Source of the DNA: Prochlorococcus sp. AG-402-K04
GTDB taxonomy: Bacteria; Cyanobacteriota; Cyanobacteriia; PCC-6307; Cyanobiaceae
Assembly: GCA_003216895.1 (NCBI GenBank)
Contig: QCID01000005.1
Coordinates: forward strand, 31,354-95,353
DNA: 64,000 nucleotides
Direction: 5' to 3'
Shown here piece after piece: positions 1-9,341 of this stretch (position 1 is its first letter; each line of letters begins with the position of its first letter). Both the position numbers and the translations under genes were made by a program. The notes under the pieces are model-generated. The model ran no database searches, was not told where the DNA came from, and worked only from the letters and a program-made list of their open reading frames with translations.

Positions 1-1013
1 CAACATACGTTCGCGACCAATTAGAGCGCTAACTAAAAGTAATAGGGAACTTTTAGGTAAGTGAAAATTAGTGAGCAATCCATCAATTACGGAAAATTTA
101 AATCCTGGTTTAATTACCAAATTTACTTTACCCGTATACGGCTTCAAGGCGCCTCGTCCTGAAAGGAATGCAGCCTCAAGCGCTCTCACACTTGTAGTAC
201 CAACAGCAAAGACTTTTCCACCGTCTTCTCTACAATTAGTTATGGCTTTTATGGTTTCTTTCGTAACCTCTATCCACTCACTATGTAAATGCAGTTGAGA
301 TAGATCTTCTTTTTCTAATGGTCTAAAAGTTCCTAAGCCAACATGCAAAGTGATTTGTGCAATTCTAACACCTCTGATTTTTAAAATTTCTATAAGTTCA
401 TCACTTAGATGCAAGCCCGCTGTGGGAGCAGCTATAGCTCCTGGCTTCGAGGCAAATCTAGTCTGATATCTTTCCTCATGCTCACTAGATTTATCTTTAT
501 CTATATAGGGAGGTAAAGGGACTTCGCCATATAAATCAAGTAAATTTTCCATTTCGATCCTACTAGTATACTCATTAGGGAATTGAATAATTCGTCCACC
601 TGTACTCTCATCTGTATCAATAACCTTTAAACATAAAGAATCATTTGAAGAATTATCCAACCATAATTGATCACCTCTTCGCATACGTCTAGCAGGACGT
701 CCTAAGCATAGCCATTGGCCATTTCCCCTTGGTTCCATTATCAACAATTCAGCTAAACCTCCTCCTGATAATCGAATATTTAATCTTGCCTTGATCACTC
801 GGGTATTATTGACAACCAAAAGATCACCAGTCTTCAAGATATCCTTTATATCCCATATTTTTGCATGAACAAGGTTTAAAGACTCATCCAGCCCATCTTT
901 AACGATCATCAATTTAGCATCATGCCTACTCTCTGTAGGTGATTGAGCAATTAAATCATTTGGCAAATCATAGTTATAGGAGCTTAAAAGATTATCTTTT
1001 TGATCTAACACAT
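1..1013 (-). CDS. queA: S-adenosylmethionine:tRNA ribosyltransferase-isomerase QueA (C-terminus beyond left edge)
   Basis: Translating the minus strand from an ATG at 1013 gives an uninterrupted frame to the window edge. It opens with the QueA-type N-terminus ([12 protein letters not shown], then SRHDAKLM) followed by [11 protein letters not shown] and [14 protein letters not shown]. QueA transfers the ribosyl part of SAM to preQ1 at tRNA wobble position 34, the penultimate step of queuosine synthesis. About 337 residues are visible, so only a short C-terminal part is missing. It runs in the same direction as the pyruvate dehydrogenase E2 gene upstream, with about 50 bp between them. The family call rests on recognised motifs. 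Confidence 0.9.
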
Positions 1014-1064
1014 CAAATCAGATTAAAGTAAGAAAAAATCACTTGTGGTTCGACTAATTAAATC

Positions 1065-2435
1065 TCAAGACGAGAGGCTATAAGGGTTGTTTTCGATTAA
1101 GTAAGTCAAATCCTTCAGGAATAGTGCGCCATCAGCCCCATAGATCACTCTGTGATCAGCGGTAAGATTTACTTGCATCTGTTTTTTGATTGAAATCGAA
1201 CCATCTTTTGAAGCAACAACTTTAGGCAAGGAAGCTCCAACCGCTAAAATCGCTCCAGTCCCTGGGGGCAGAATTGCATCAAAACGATCAACACCAAACA
1301 TACCTAGATTAGAGAGTGTAAAGGTGCCACTGCTATATTCTTGAGGTTCTAATTGCTTATTCCTCGCACGCTTAACAAGATCTGCCCATTGTAGGGATAA
1401 ATCAGAGAGGCTGGTCTTGTCAGCATTTTGCAGCACTGGAGTTATCAACCCTCCGTCCTCCATCGCAACTGCAACGGCTACATTTATTTGAGAAGGATAG
1501 GCAATCCCCTCAGAACTAAAAGCTGCATTCACCTGGGGATGCCTAGCTAGGCTTAAACCAACTGCTTTAGCAAGTAAAGCAGTCATAGTTACTCCATTAG
1601 GTTTAACTTGTTTATAAAAAAGATCCAATTCATCAGTAAGAATTGAATATCCGACTCTGAAACAAGGAGTATTTAAGCTTTCCTCCATGTTCCGATTTAC
1701 AGCATGTTGAAGAGTATTGAATGGAATTGTTTCCCCTCTGGATCCAAAACTTTTTCCTGGAGCAGGTGGATTGCCGGAGTCAACAGATTTTTTTTCTATG
1801 CGAGGCACGTCAGAAGCAATTTTGGCTGGAGCATTACTTTCGGCAATCCAAGGAACACTTATGGGTTGCCCTTTTGCACTTTGAACATCCTCAGCTTGTA
1901 TCCGTCCATGAGGTCCTGAGCCCCTAACAGTTGCTAAATCGACTCCCATTTGAGAAGCAAGTTTTTTAGCTCTCGGGGAGGCAACTATTCGACCATCATT
2001 TAAAAACTGAGCCTGATTTACAGAGGATTCTGAAACAAGAGGCGCAGGAGATGCCTTTGCAATTACTGTTGCTTTAGGAGAGTCAACAGAGACTTGTTTT
2101 TCTTGAACTTGAGAAGATGAACTTTCTTTTTCTTGACTTGCTGATTGAGGAGAGGGAGAAGGTGCATTAGCTTGAACCGCTGCTATCTCATCTACGGTTT
2201 CAACAATCAATCCAATTGTCTCTCCAACAGGCGCAGAGCTTCCTGCAGGCATCACAATCGAAGCAAGAAAACCATCTTGAAAAGACTCAACATCCATGTC
2301 AGCTTTATCTGACTCAACAACTAAAACCGACTCACCTCTCTCAACTTTATCTCCAGGTTTTTTTAGCCACTCAACTATTTTTCCTTCGGTCATTGTTGAA
2401 CTTAAAGCAGGCATAAAGATGTCATGAGTGGCCAT
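1065..2435 (-). CDS. pdhC: Dihydrolipoamide acetyltransferase, E2 of pyruvate dehydrogenase
   Basis: 456 residues with the full E2 architecture. A lipoyl domain covers residues 1-80 with the lipoylated lysine in ESDKADMD (K44). A Pro/Ser/Gln-rich linker follows, then a small E3-binding domain around 150-186 (ASPRAKKLA, GSGPHGRI) and a second linker. The catalytic acyltransferase domain ends with the DHR motif near residues 427-429. The HRVIYGADGA form resembles plastid-type E2. The protein transfers acetyl groups to CoA in the complex that feeds acetyl-CoA to lipid synthesis. Gene naming in cyanobacteria varies (pdhC, odhB, aceF). The only lipoate gene seen nearby is lipB, 3 kb away. Confidence 0.95.
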   Translation of the reverse strand: MATHDIFMPALSSTMTEGKIVEWLKKPGDKVERGESVLVVESDKADMDVESFQDGFLASIVMPAGSSAPVGETIGLIVETVDEIAAVQANAPSPSPQSASQEKESSSSQVQEKQVSVDSPKATVIAKASPAPLVSESSVNQAQFLNDGRIVASPRAKKLASQMGVDLATVRGSGPHGRIQAEDVQSAKGQPISVPWIAESNAPAKIASDVPRIEKKSVDSGNPPAPGKSFGSRGETIPFNTLQHAVNRNMEESLNTPCFRVGYSILTDELDLFYKQVKPNGVTMTALLAKAVGLSLARHPQVNAAFSSEGIAYPSQINVAVAVAMEDGGLITPVLQNADKTSLSDLSLQWADLVKRARNKQLEPQEYSSGTFTLSNLGMFGVDRFDAILPPGTGAILAVGASLPKVVASKDGSISIKKQMQVNLTADHRVIYGADGALFLKDLTYLIENNPYSLSS

Positions 2436-2626
2436 AATTCGTTCCTATTCCATTTATGGAGAGTTTGTAGCAAGGCTTCAAAATTTTCTATCTAGAAGCT
2501 TTGCAAGTATCAATACATACCAATGTTAGTTCTACATGAGTGTCCTTACAACGATAGTTTTTTTTATGTGGATTTCTTCTTAATATCAAAAATTATTTTT
2601 TGTATAAATTACTGTTTTGCCAACTT

Positions 2627-3061
2627 TCAATCCGGATCAATTTTCTCTACTACGCCATCTCTGACCAAAATGCTCACACCCATTTTACTTACTAAGTTGT
2701 CACCAACTTTTAAATCACAAAAACTATCAATTTGTCCTTGCTCGACGATTTGTTCCATTTCTAACTCACGAACTTGTGATTGCTGTGACAGTAGATTTCT
2801 TTTTTGTTCTTCAAATTCTGCTCTTTTAGAAGCAACTTGGGTCTGTACTTGAGCTACTTGCTCTTGAACTCTTGGGTCAAGTGGATTAGAGCTCTGACGC
2901 CTAATACCATCAACAATTTGTTGTCCCTCTTTTTCTAATTCACCAAGTTGCTGATCTATTGCTGAAATTGCATTACTTAATTCTCGCTCAGCCTCCTCTT
3001 TCCATGAAGGTGTTACAACTGCTCTAACTGTTATTGAACGTTTTATAGAAATTGAGTCCAC
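2627..3061 (-). CDS. YlqD-family coiled-coil protein
   Basis: 144 residues. A short beta-type N-terminus (ISIKRSITVRAVVTPSW) is followed by a long heptad-like coiled coil rich in Glu, Gln and Leu (about residues 20-115), then a compact C-terminal tail containing KVGDNLVSKMG. This matches the layout of YlqD-like (DUF2869) proteins, which are conserved in cyanobacteria and Firmicutes and have no established function. It lies between the synthetase gene and the E2 gene on the same strand. Family recognition is by overall pattern. Confidence 0.75.
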   Translation of the reverse strand: MDSISIKRSITVRAVVTPSWKEEAERELSNAISAIDQQLGELEKEGQQIVDGIRRQSSNPLDPRVQEQVAQVQTQVASKRAEFEEQKRNLLSQQSQVRELEMEQIVEQGQIDSFCDLKVGDNLVSKMGVSILVRDGVVEKIDPD

Positions 3062-3141
3062 CTGATCAAAAAATTATGATTCGATCAATAGACTCTCAAC
3101 AAAAGATAGTATTGGTCAATTTAATTGGCCAAACAAACAAA

Positions 3142-5115
3142 TTACAAATCATATATTTCATTTACAATTTTCAAATCACGTTGAATAATTTTTTCACGTT
3201 TTTGCTTAAGGGTTTGCGTTAACAAGCCATTTTCTATTGTAAATGGCTCTACTAGAGCAATTGCAAATAATCTCTCTTCTCTTCTAGATCCAAGACGATT
3301 TGCTAGAACTTTATTCATTTCCAATCTTAGAGATTGTCTTAATTCATAATTTTCAGAAGATAGCCCAAGAACAACTTGTAAATTCAACCCTCTTTCCGCT
3401 ATCCATGCTTTTACGTTATCAATTCTTGGAACAATCAAAGCAGCAAGTTGTTTTTGATCTTGACCCAATAGCAAAGCCTGCTCAATCAATGGACTTGAAA
3501 TTAAGGATTCCTCCAAAGGACCAGGCTCAATATTTTCTCCACTACTGAGCACAATTGTGTCTTTGGCTCTTCCAGTAAGGATTAAGGATCCATCAGAAAG
3601 CAACATCCCTAGATCGCCAGTATTAAACCAACCAGTAGCATCTAAAACCTTCTTAGATTCAGATCTTTTTCCTAAGTAACCAGACATTATTTGAGGACCA
3701 CGAGCAAGAACCAAACCTTGTTGACGTAGCTTTTTTATTTGGAATGTTTCTGGATCTACAATCTTTATCTCAGTCTCTGGCAAAGGTTGACCAGCACCTC
3801 CACGTAAATTCCTCCAAGGTCTTCTACATGTGAGGACTGGACTAGTCTCCGTTAAACCATAGCCAACTAATAATTCAACACCTAAAGCTTCAAAGAAAGA
3901 ATCAACATACGGAGCAATGGCACCTCCACCACTTATTGGGAATCTAAGTCTTCCTCCACAAATCTTGGTAAGGATTTTTGGCCATAAGTAAATAGAGGAA
4001 ATTCTATGAATTGGGTAGCGAAAAATTATCTCTATAAAAGAGATAATTTGTTCTAAACTTGAAACACTCTCAATAGTTAAAAAATCAAGTTTTCTTCGTG
4101 CCAATTTATATGACTTACTATTAGAGATCGCACTTGTTATCAATATCTTTCTTAGCCTTGGCATTTTATTAACAGCATCCTCAAACCCTGTCTTTATTGA
4201 CTCCCAAAGCCTTGGAACTGTTGCCATTACAATTGGCTTAACCCTAGGCAAATCGTCCTTTAGATGCCTAATTGATGTATAAGTTTGAGTACAACCACAA
4301 GAAAAAAAATAATATTCCGCACTACGTTCATATGAATGCCAAATTGGTAAAACACTTAATACTGGCGCTCCTGGCGAAGGGTTTGCTACGCAAGCAAGAG
4401 ACCTTATTTGATGTAATAAATTAGAGTGTGTTAGCGGAACGCCTTTGGGCTTACCTGTCGTTCCAGATGTATATAAAATGGTTGCTATTCTTGCTGGTTG
4501 TCTCTCAATTATTTTCTCCTGTTCACTTACATTTACTGTATTCAATCCTTTGTTCAAAAAACTCTCCCATTCCAAAACGTCTTCACTAGCTTTTCCCTCA
4601 AGTTGAAGAACAAATTTCAAATTATTTTTTTGAGCTTCATTAAGCGCAAGTCTCTTCCAGACATCAGCGTTTTGAACAATCAATCCAACCGCATTTGAAT
4701 CCTCAAGAATATATCTAAGTTCACTTGGTGGTGCAGTCGCACCTCTAACAGAGTCTGTTGCACCTATTCGCATAAGACCTTGATCGGCTATGAGCCATCT
4801 AGGACTATTTTCTGCAAAAAGAGCTACCACATCATCAGGTTCCACACCGATCTGAGAAAAAGAAAATGCTGCCTTAGAAATATTTTCGGCAATTTCTTTA
4901 TATGTAAAGCTTTCTACGTGGTAAGTATGCGGTGAATCAACCGCCAAAACATCTCCAGACTGAACTTTTAATAGTTCCCAAATCTCATCAACTTGACTAA
5001 TCTTCTCAAGATGAGATCTTCTCTTAATTGCTTGTTCCTCTTTTCTATTAGGGATCCAAAAAGCTAAAGCATCTTTAGAGGCAGATATATTTTTTGGTGA
5101 GTTAGTTTTTGTCAT
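3142..5115 (-). CDS. aas: Long-chain acyl-ACP/acyl-CoA synthetase (AMP-forming)
   Basis: 657 residues of the ANL adenylate-forming superfamily. The P-loop ILYTSGTTGKPKG lies at 213-225, followed by the A5 motif VGYGLTETSPV and the adenylate-binding GWFNTGDLG with downstream GRAKDTIVLSSGENI. Length and motifs fit the single cyanobacterial long-chain fatty acid activator (Aas, the Synechocystis slr1609 type), which recycles free fatty acids to acyl-ACP at the membrane. ACP rather than CoA specificity is inferred from the cyanobacterial family. Transcription is towards the YlqD-like gene. The lipB gene lies 46 bp upstream on the same strand. Confidence 0.88.
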   Translation of the reverse strand: MTKTNSPKNISASKDALAFWIPNRKEEQAIKRRSHLEKISQVDEIWELLKVQSGDVLAVDSPHTYHVESFTYKEIAENISKAAFSFSQIGVEPDDVVALFAENSPRWLIADQGLMRIGATDSVRGATAPPSELRYILEDSNAVGLIVQNADVWKRLALNEAQKNNLKFVLQLEGKASEDVLEWESFLNKGLNTVNVSEQEKIIERQPARIATILYTSGTTGKPKGVPLTHSNLLHQIRSLACVANPSPGAPVLSVLPIWHSYERSAEYYFFSCGCTQTYTSIRHLKDDLPRVKPIVMATVPRLWESIKTGFEDAVNKMPRLRKILITSAISNSKSYKLARRKLDFLTIESVSSLEQIISFIEIIFRYPIHRISSIYLWPKILTKICGGRLRFPISGGGAIAPYVDSFFEALGVELLVGYGLTETSPVLTCRRPWRNLRGGAGQPLPETEIKIVDPETFQIKKLRQQGLVLARGPQIMSGYLGKRSESKKVLDATGWFNTGDLGMLLSDGSLILTGRAKDTIVLSSGENIEPGPLEESLISSPLIEQALLLGQDQKQLAALIVPRIDNVKAWIAERGLNLQVVLGLSSENYELRQSLRLEMNKVLANRLGSRREERLFAIALVEPFTIENGLLTQTLKQKREKIIQRDLKIVNEIYDL

Positions 5116-5161
5116 AGCAAAAAATAATTTTTTATTTTTTTAGTAATACTTAAAGTTCAAT

Positions 5162-5884
5162 TTATATGTTTTCCCAGTTTAATTTAAAACGTCTTTTTAC
5201 AGATTCCCTTAAAAGAGGCTTAACGTCACAGACTTTGATACCAGGTATCCAATCACTTATTTTACCTATTTTCACTTTATCCAGTCCACAAGGAATTATC
5301 TTCTCAAAGCCAACAAGATCACACTCTACATTTAGAGAGAATCCATGTTGAGTCACCCATCTCTTGCAACCAATTCCTATTGAACCAACCTTTTTATCTT
5401 CACACCAAACTCCTGTAAAGCCATCTACTCTCTTTCCCTCTATTCCCAACAATTTAAGAACATCAATCAGCACTTGTTCCAATTCTCTTAAATACCAAGA
5501 TAAATCTTTTTTGTGAAGACATAAATTTAAAACCAAGTATCCAACGATCTGCCCTGGCATGTGATGCGTGACTTCACCTCCTCTCTTAATACAAAAAACA
5601 GGTATAGGAGATTTATTTTCTTCGAATAACAAATTTTTTTTGTCACTGCCTGTACCTATTGTGAAACAAGAAAAATGTTCAAGAAACCATACTGCTTGAG
5701 GTGAGAACGGTTCCTCAATAAGGCTTTTCTGAAAATTCTTCTGCCAACCTAACGCAGTCTCAAACGGCACAATATTTTTAGGTTCAAAAAGAAAAGCGGA
5801 AGAAGATTGTGCAAGTTGAGGGGTTAGATCTAAGTTGATATTAGGCCCTGATTCTGGCGAAACAGAATGAAGCTTCTTATTCAT
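5162..5884 (-). CDS. lipB: Octanoyl-[ACP]:protein N-octanoyltransferase LipB
   Basis: 240 residues. The LipB core shows RGGEVTHHMPGQIVGY at 101-116, the catalytic lysine in KKVGSIGIG (about K165) and the catalytic cysteine in IIPCGLDK (about C199). The enzyme moves octanoate from ACP to the lipoyl domains of E2 and glycine cleavage proteins. The start at 5884 adds about 29 residues before the usual FLFEP core and overlaps the first 18 bases of the divergent hpf gene. No later ATG precedes the conserved core, so a non-ATG internal start is the alternative. Partner E2 protein is encoded at 1065-2435. Confidence 0.93.
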   Translation of the reverse strand: MNKKLHSVSPESGPNINLDLTPQLAQSSSAFLFEPKNIVPFETALGWQKNFQKSLIEEPFSPQAVWFLEHFSCFTIGTGSDKKNLLFEENKSPIPVFCIKRGGEVTHHMPGQIVGYLVLNLCLHKKDLSWYLRELEQVLIDVLKLLGIEGKRVDGFTGVWCEDKKVGSIGIGCKRWVTQHGFSLNVECDLVGFEKIIPCGLDKVKIGKISDWIPGIKVCDVKPLLRESVKRRFKLNWENI

Positions 5885-6451
5885 GGACGCAATCTTGAAT
5901 TAACTCCATCACTTCGTGATTACACCAAAACAAAAATTGATAAAGCAACTCACAATTTTCAAGAAATGGTGCAAGAAGCTGATGTCCACCTCTCAGTAGC
6001 TCGGAATCCTCGCGTGCCTCAACAGACAGCGGAGGTGACTGTTTTTGCAAACGGAACAGTGATAAGAGCCCAAGAAAGAAGTGAAAATCTTTATGCAAGC
6101 ATCGACTTAGTAGCAAATAAACTTGCACGACAATTACGTAAATACAAAGAGCGACATAACAGTCACAATGTTCATAATAATCAATCAACCAAATCAGTCC
6201 AAAACGAAGAAACTCAAAATTTCTCTTCCTCAGATAATTCACTCATTGAAGGGAAAGAACCACATCTACCTAGCCCAGGAGTAAGACGCAAATATTTTGA
6301 AATGGATCCTATGACCATTGAGCAAGCAAGAGTCCAATTAGACCTGATTGATCATGACTTCTATTTATTTAGAGAGGAAGAAGGATCCTCTTTACGAGTC
6401 ATCTATAAGAGAAATCACGGAGGATATGGCGTAATCCAAGAAAAAATTTAG
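5867..6451 (+). CDS. lrtA: Long ribosome hibernation promoting factor (LrtA/HPF)
   Basis: 194 residues: an N-terminal ribosome-binding HPF/RaiA domain (1-100, MKLLIHGRNLELTPSLRDY, then RNPRVPQQTAEVTVFANGTVIRA split over that span), a polar low-complexity linker rich in Asn, Gln and Ser (105-135), and the C-terminal dimerisation domain (140-194, RRKYFEMDPMTIEQA, VIYKRNHGGYGVI). This is the long form that makes 100S ribosome dimers. The cyanobacterial homologue is LrtA, a light-repressed transcript. Its 5' end overlaps divergent lipB by 18 bp, so its promoter must lie within the lipB coding sequence. Confidence 0.95.
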   Translation: MKLLIHGRNLELTPSLRDYTKTKIDKATHNFQEMVQEADVHLSVARNPRVPQQTAEVTVFANGTVIRAQERSENLYASIDLVANKLARQLRKYKERHNSHNVHNNQSTKSVQNEETQNFSSSDNSLIEGKEPHLPSPGVRRKYFEMDPMTIEQARVQLDLIDHDFYLFREEEGSSLRVIYKRNHGGYGVIQEKI

Positions 6452-6461
6452 TACTAATCAA

Positions 6462-7145
6462 ATGAGTAAAAACAGCTTGGAAGAAGCTCATGCCAATATA
6501 TCTAATGTGATTTATCAAGCAGTCCTAAACCCTCATTTTGATAAAGAAATGATTGTTCAGGTTTGTGATGCATCCAAGCAAAATGGCTTTGCTGGTTTAT
6601 GTACAAGCCTTTCAAATTTACCAATTGCACGTGAAAGATTAGGCAGCAAAAGCACTACAAAATTAATCTCTGTAATTGCCTTTCCTTTTGGGTTCATTCC
6701 AACTTCTAACAAACAACAAGAAGCCGAGTATGCGATAGAGCAAGGAGCAGAAGAGTTAGATATTGTTCCAAATTATTTTGCATTAAAAGAAGGGAATATA
6801 GAACTATTTTCTGAGGAAATAAATCAAATAAGTGAACTTGGTATTCCAGTAAGAGTAATAATTGATGCAAATATATTCTTAAACTTATCAAAACTTTCCA
6901 TCGCAATAGATGCTTTAATCGATGCGGGCGCAATTGGAATTCAAATAGGTAATGGTTTTGGTCCATCTATCTCAAAGGATCAAACTAATCATGTCTCAAA
7001 AATTGTTAAAAATCGCTGCTCAATTAAAACTGTTGGAGGTATTAAAACTTTGGATCAAGCAATAGAAATAATTGAAGCAGGCTCAACATATATTGGAACA
7101 AGTTTTGGTTTTGAAATTGCTCAAGAACAAAAGGGAAAGGAGTAA
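6462..7145 (+). CDS. deoC: DeoC-family aldolase homologue lacking the Schiff-base lysine
   Basis: 227 residues aligning by eye with deoxyribose-phosphate aldolase: VIAFPFG (71-77), ELDIVPNYFALKEGN (98-112, with the acidic residue D100), VRVIIDAN (130-137) and IKTVGGIKTLDQA (188-200). The segment that normally reads VKTSTGF is IQIGNGF (160-166), so the lysine that forms the Schiff base is Q161. The second active-site lysine is kept (K189). The N-terminal DHTLLKP motif is also altered. The TIM-barrel fold is likely intact but aldolase activity is doubtful. It follows hpf by 10 bp and its stop overlaps the recO start by one base, which suggests one operon. Confidence 0.82.
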   Translation: MSKNSLEEAHANISNVIYQAVLNPHFDKEMIVQVCDASKQNGFAGLCTSLSNLPIARERLGSKSTTKLISVIAFPFGFIPTSNKQQEAEYAIEQGAEELDIVPNYFALKEGNIELFSEEINQISELGIPVRVIIDANIFLNLSKLSIAIDALIDAGAIGIQIGNGFGPSISKDQTNHVSKIVKNRCSIKTVGGIKTLDQAIEIIEAGSTYIGTSFGFEIAQEQKGKE

Positions 7146-7945
7146 TGAGTGTAAGTCAAAGGATGAAAGGACTGTCTTTAAAAGTTGGGCCTCTCGGTGA
7201 GAATGATAGGCTTTTAACCTTACTTAGTGAAGAAAATGGAATATCACGTCTTGCAATACCAGGAGCAAGAAAACCTAAAAGCAGACTTGGAGCAACATCT
7301 CCTTTTAATTTTTTAGATTTACATATAGTCGGAAAAAAAAATCTTAGAAGAGTTACACAAATAAAGATTCTTAAGAGTTTTGGGGATCTTGGAAAAAGCA
7401 TCGAAACACTTTCAGCCGCACAAGCAATTTCGGAGCTAGTTATGGTTATGGTTGGGTATGAAGATCCACAAAAAGATTTACTGAGACTGGTATTAATTCA
7501 TTTAAATAGACTTAATGACCTACATAAAACAAAACTTAATTCATTAGAAGCTTTAGCAATAAGTATTCAAGCGTGTATTCATTTATTGGCTCTAGGCGGA
7601 TATTGCTTACCACTGCAAACCTGCTGTTATTCTGGTTCCAGACTTATACCCCCTATTGGAGAATGGAGCTGGAAGTGCAGTTTTATTCCTCAAGAGGGTT
7701 TTGCTATTGGAACAATTCCTAATTCAAACGCTGAGCTGAATCCATCTGAACTTGCTTTACTTCAAAGACTATTACTAGAAAAAGTACCTTTTCACAGTAA
7801 TGGAAAATTATTAGGTCCTAAAAATGTCTGGTTAAAACTACTGAGAATTGTTGAAACCTGGATTGAAACTCATTTACAAAAAAAAATTACATCTCTTCAA
7901 ATGATGAGAGAAGTAATCATTAGTAATGATCTAGATACTAAATAG
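7145..7945 (+). CDS. recO: DNA repair protein RecO
   Basis: 266 residues. The N-terminal OB-fold begins KGLSLKVGPLGENDRLLTLLSEENG and continues GARKPKSRLGATSPFNFLDL (split here to short pieces), typical of RecO. The helical C-terminal part includes two cysteines in LQTCCYSG where a zinc site occurs in many RecO proteins. RecO loads RecA on SSB-coated gaps with RecR. The ATG overlaps the deoC stop by one base (TAATG). Later members of the operon are not seen. About 120 bp of AT-rich DNA separate it from the glycosyltransferase. Confidence 0.9.
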   Translation: MSVSQRMKGLSLKVGPLGENDRLLTLLSEENGISRLAIPGARKPKSRLGATSPFNFLDLHIVGKKNLRRVTQIKILKSFGDLGKSIETLSAAQAISELVMVMVGYEDPQKDLLRLVLIHLNRLNDLHKTKLNSLEALAISIQACIHLLALGGYCLPLQTCCYSGSRLIPPIGEWSWKCSFIPQEGFAIGTIPNSNAELNPSELALLQRLLLEKVPFHSNGKLLGPKNVWLKLLRIVETWIETHLQKKITSLQMMREVIISNDLDTK

Positions 7946-8066
7946 GAGCATATATTTGAAAAAATTTTTTATTTAAAACCTTATTTATAAATTATTTAAC
8001 TATTAACAATAGTTTGAGGAGAAATATACGATAGCTGCTAGTTTGAAATACCGGTTTATTTAGAGT

Positions 8067-9341
8067 TTGACCCATATCGCCTGGCTAGGCAAAAAAACAC
8101 CTTTTTGCGGGAACGTCTGTTACGGGCTTAGCACAACTGAAGAGCTTAGAGACAGAGGATATCAAACAAGTTTTATTCACTTTGACAATCCAATGAGAGA
8201 TGGGAACAATAAAACTTCCCTACTAGCAAATGATCCTGATGTAAGTCTTCCTTATTTAATTAAATCTCAGGTTTACACGATCCCTTCTTTAAATGCTCAA
8301 AGAGAGCTTAGAGAATCACTCTCAAGGCTTAAACCTGATTTAGTCCATGCAAGCCTAACTCTTTCTCCACTAGATTTTCGACTACCTGAGCTTTGTCATC
8401 AACTCAATTTACCTTTGATCGCAACTTTTCACCCAGCTTTCGATTCAAAGCTCAGGAATCTTACCGCCAATACGCAGCAACTTACCTACCAACTTTATGC
8501 ACCATCATTAGCTAAGTATGAAAAAGTTATTGTGTTCTCAGATTTGCAAGCAGAAGTTCTCGCAAAACTAGGAGTAAAAGAGAGCCGGCTCAAAGTGATA
8601 CCTAATGGAATTGACATAAAGAAATGGGAACCTCTTAAACCAAGTAATTCACAAAATGATCTTCATCTTGAAATACGGAAAAAGCTAGGCTCTGAGAGAA
8701 TATTTATCTATATGGGTAGAATCGCTTCTGAAAAAAACGTTGAAGCATTACTTCGTGCATGGAGATTTGTCCAGCCAAAAGGATGTCGACTAGTAATAGT
8801 AGGAGATGGGCCTCTAAGGCCAACACTCGAAAATCATTCAATCTTCAATAAAGAAGATAATGTGGTTTGGTGGGGATACGAAGCCGATCAAAATAAAAGA
8901 GTCGCTCTTCTTCAAATCGCTGAGGTTTTTTTACTTCCAAGTCTTGTAGAGGGATTATCAATAGCCTTGCTCGAAGCGATGGCAACCGGAACAGCGTGCG
9001 TCGCGACAGATGCCGGAGCAGATGGAGAAGTAATTGAGAATGGAGCAGGAATCATACTTAATACTGAGGGAGTTACTTCGCAATTAAGAACCCTTTTACC
9101 TGTCTTGCGCGATCAACCAGTGCTTACACACGAATTAGGTAGACGTGCACGCTTAAGAGTTGAAGAAAAATATACACTTCAACAAAACATAAACTCACTA
9201 GAAACTCTTTATGCAGAAGTTCTCAGGTCATCTAACTCGAAAACTCCTCAGCCAATTGACGACTCTTCTGCGCTGCCAAAACAACTGCTTCAATTAAGGC
9301 GGATCTCAAACCCGCAAGCTCAAGGTGTCGAAGAGCACTGA
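8067..9341 (+). CDS. GT4-family glycosyltransferase, possible DgdA-type galactosyltransferase
   Basis: 424 residues. The GT-B fold shows HIAWLGKKTPFCGN at the N-terminus, a nucleotide-sugar domain with FIYMGRIASEKN (213-224) and the GT4 E-x7-E motif in EGLSIALLE (E295 to E303). The start is TTG at 8067, since it directly precedes the conserved THIAWLGKK opening. The K-T-P-F-C-G-N opening reminds me of the cyanobacterial digalactosyldiacylglycerol synthase DgdA, but I cannot confirm this. The last 37 codons overlap the opposite-strand proC gene, so the C-terminal tail (after about residue 388) is probably poorly conserved. Confidence 0.8.
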   Translation: MTHIAWLGKKTPFCGNVCYGLSTTEELRDRGYQTSFIHFDNPMRDGNNKTSLLANDPDVSLPYLIKSQVYTIPSLNAQRELRESLSRLKPDLVHASLTLSPLDFRLPELCHQLNLPLIATFHPAFDSKLRNLTANTQQLTYQLYAPSLAKYEKVIVFSDLQAEVLAKLGVKESRLKVIPNGIDIKKWEPLKPSNSQNDLHLEIRKKLGSERIFIYMGRIASEKNVEALLRAWRFVQPKGCRLVIVGDGPLRPTLENHSIFNKEDNVVWWGYEADQNKRVALLQIAEVFLLPSLVEGLSIALLEAMATGTACVATDAGADGEVIENGAGIILNTEGVTSQLRTLLPVLRDQPVLTHELGRRARLRVEEKYTLQQNINSLETLYAEVLRSSNSKTPQPIDDSSALPKQLLQLRRISNPQAQGVEEH

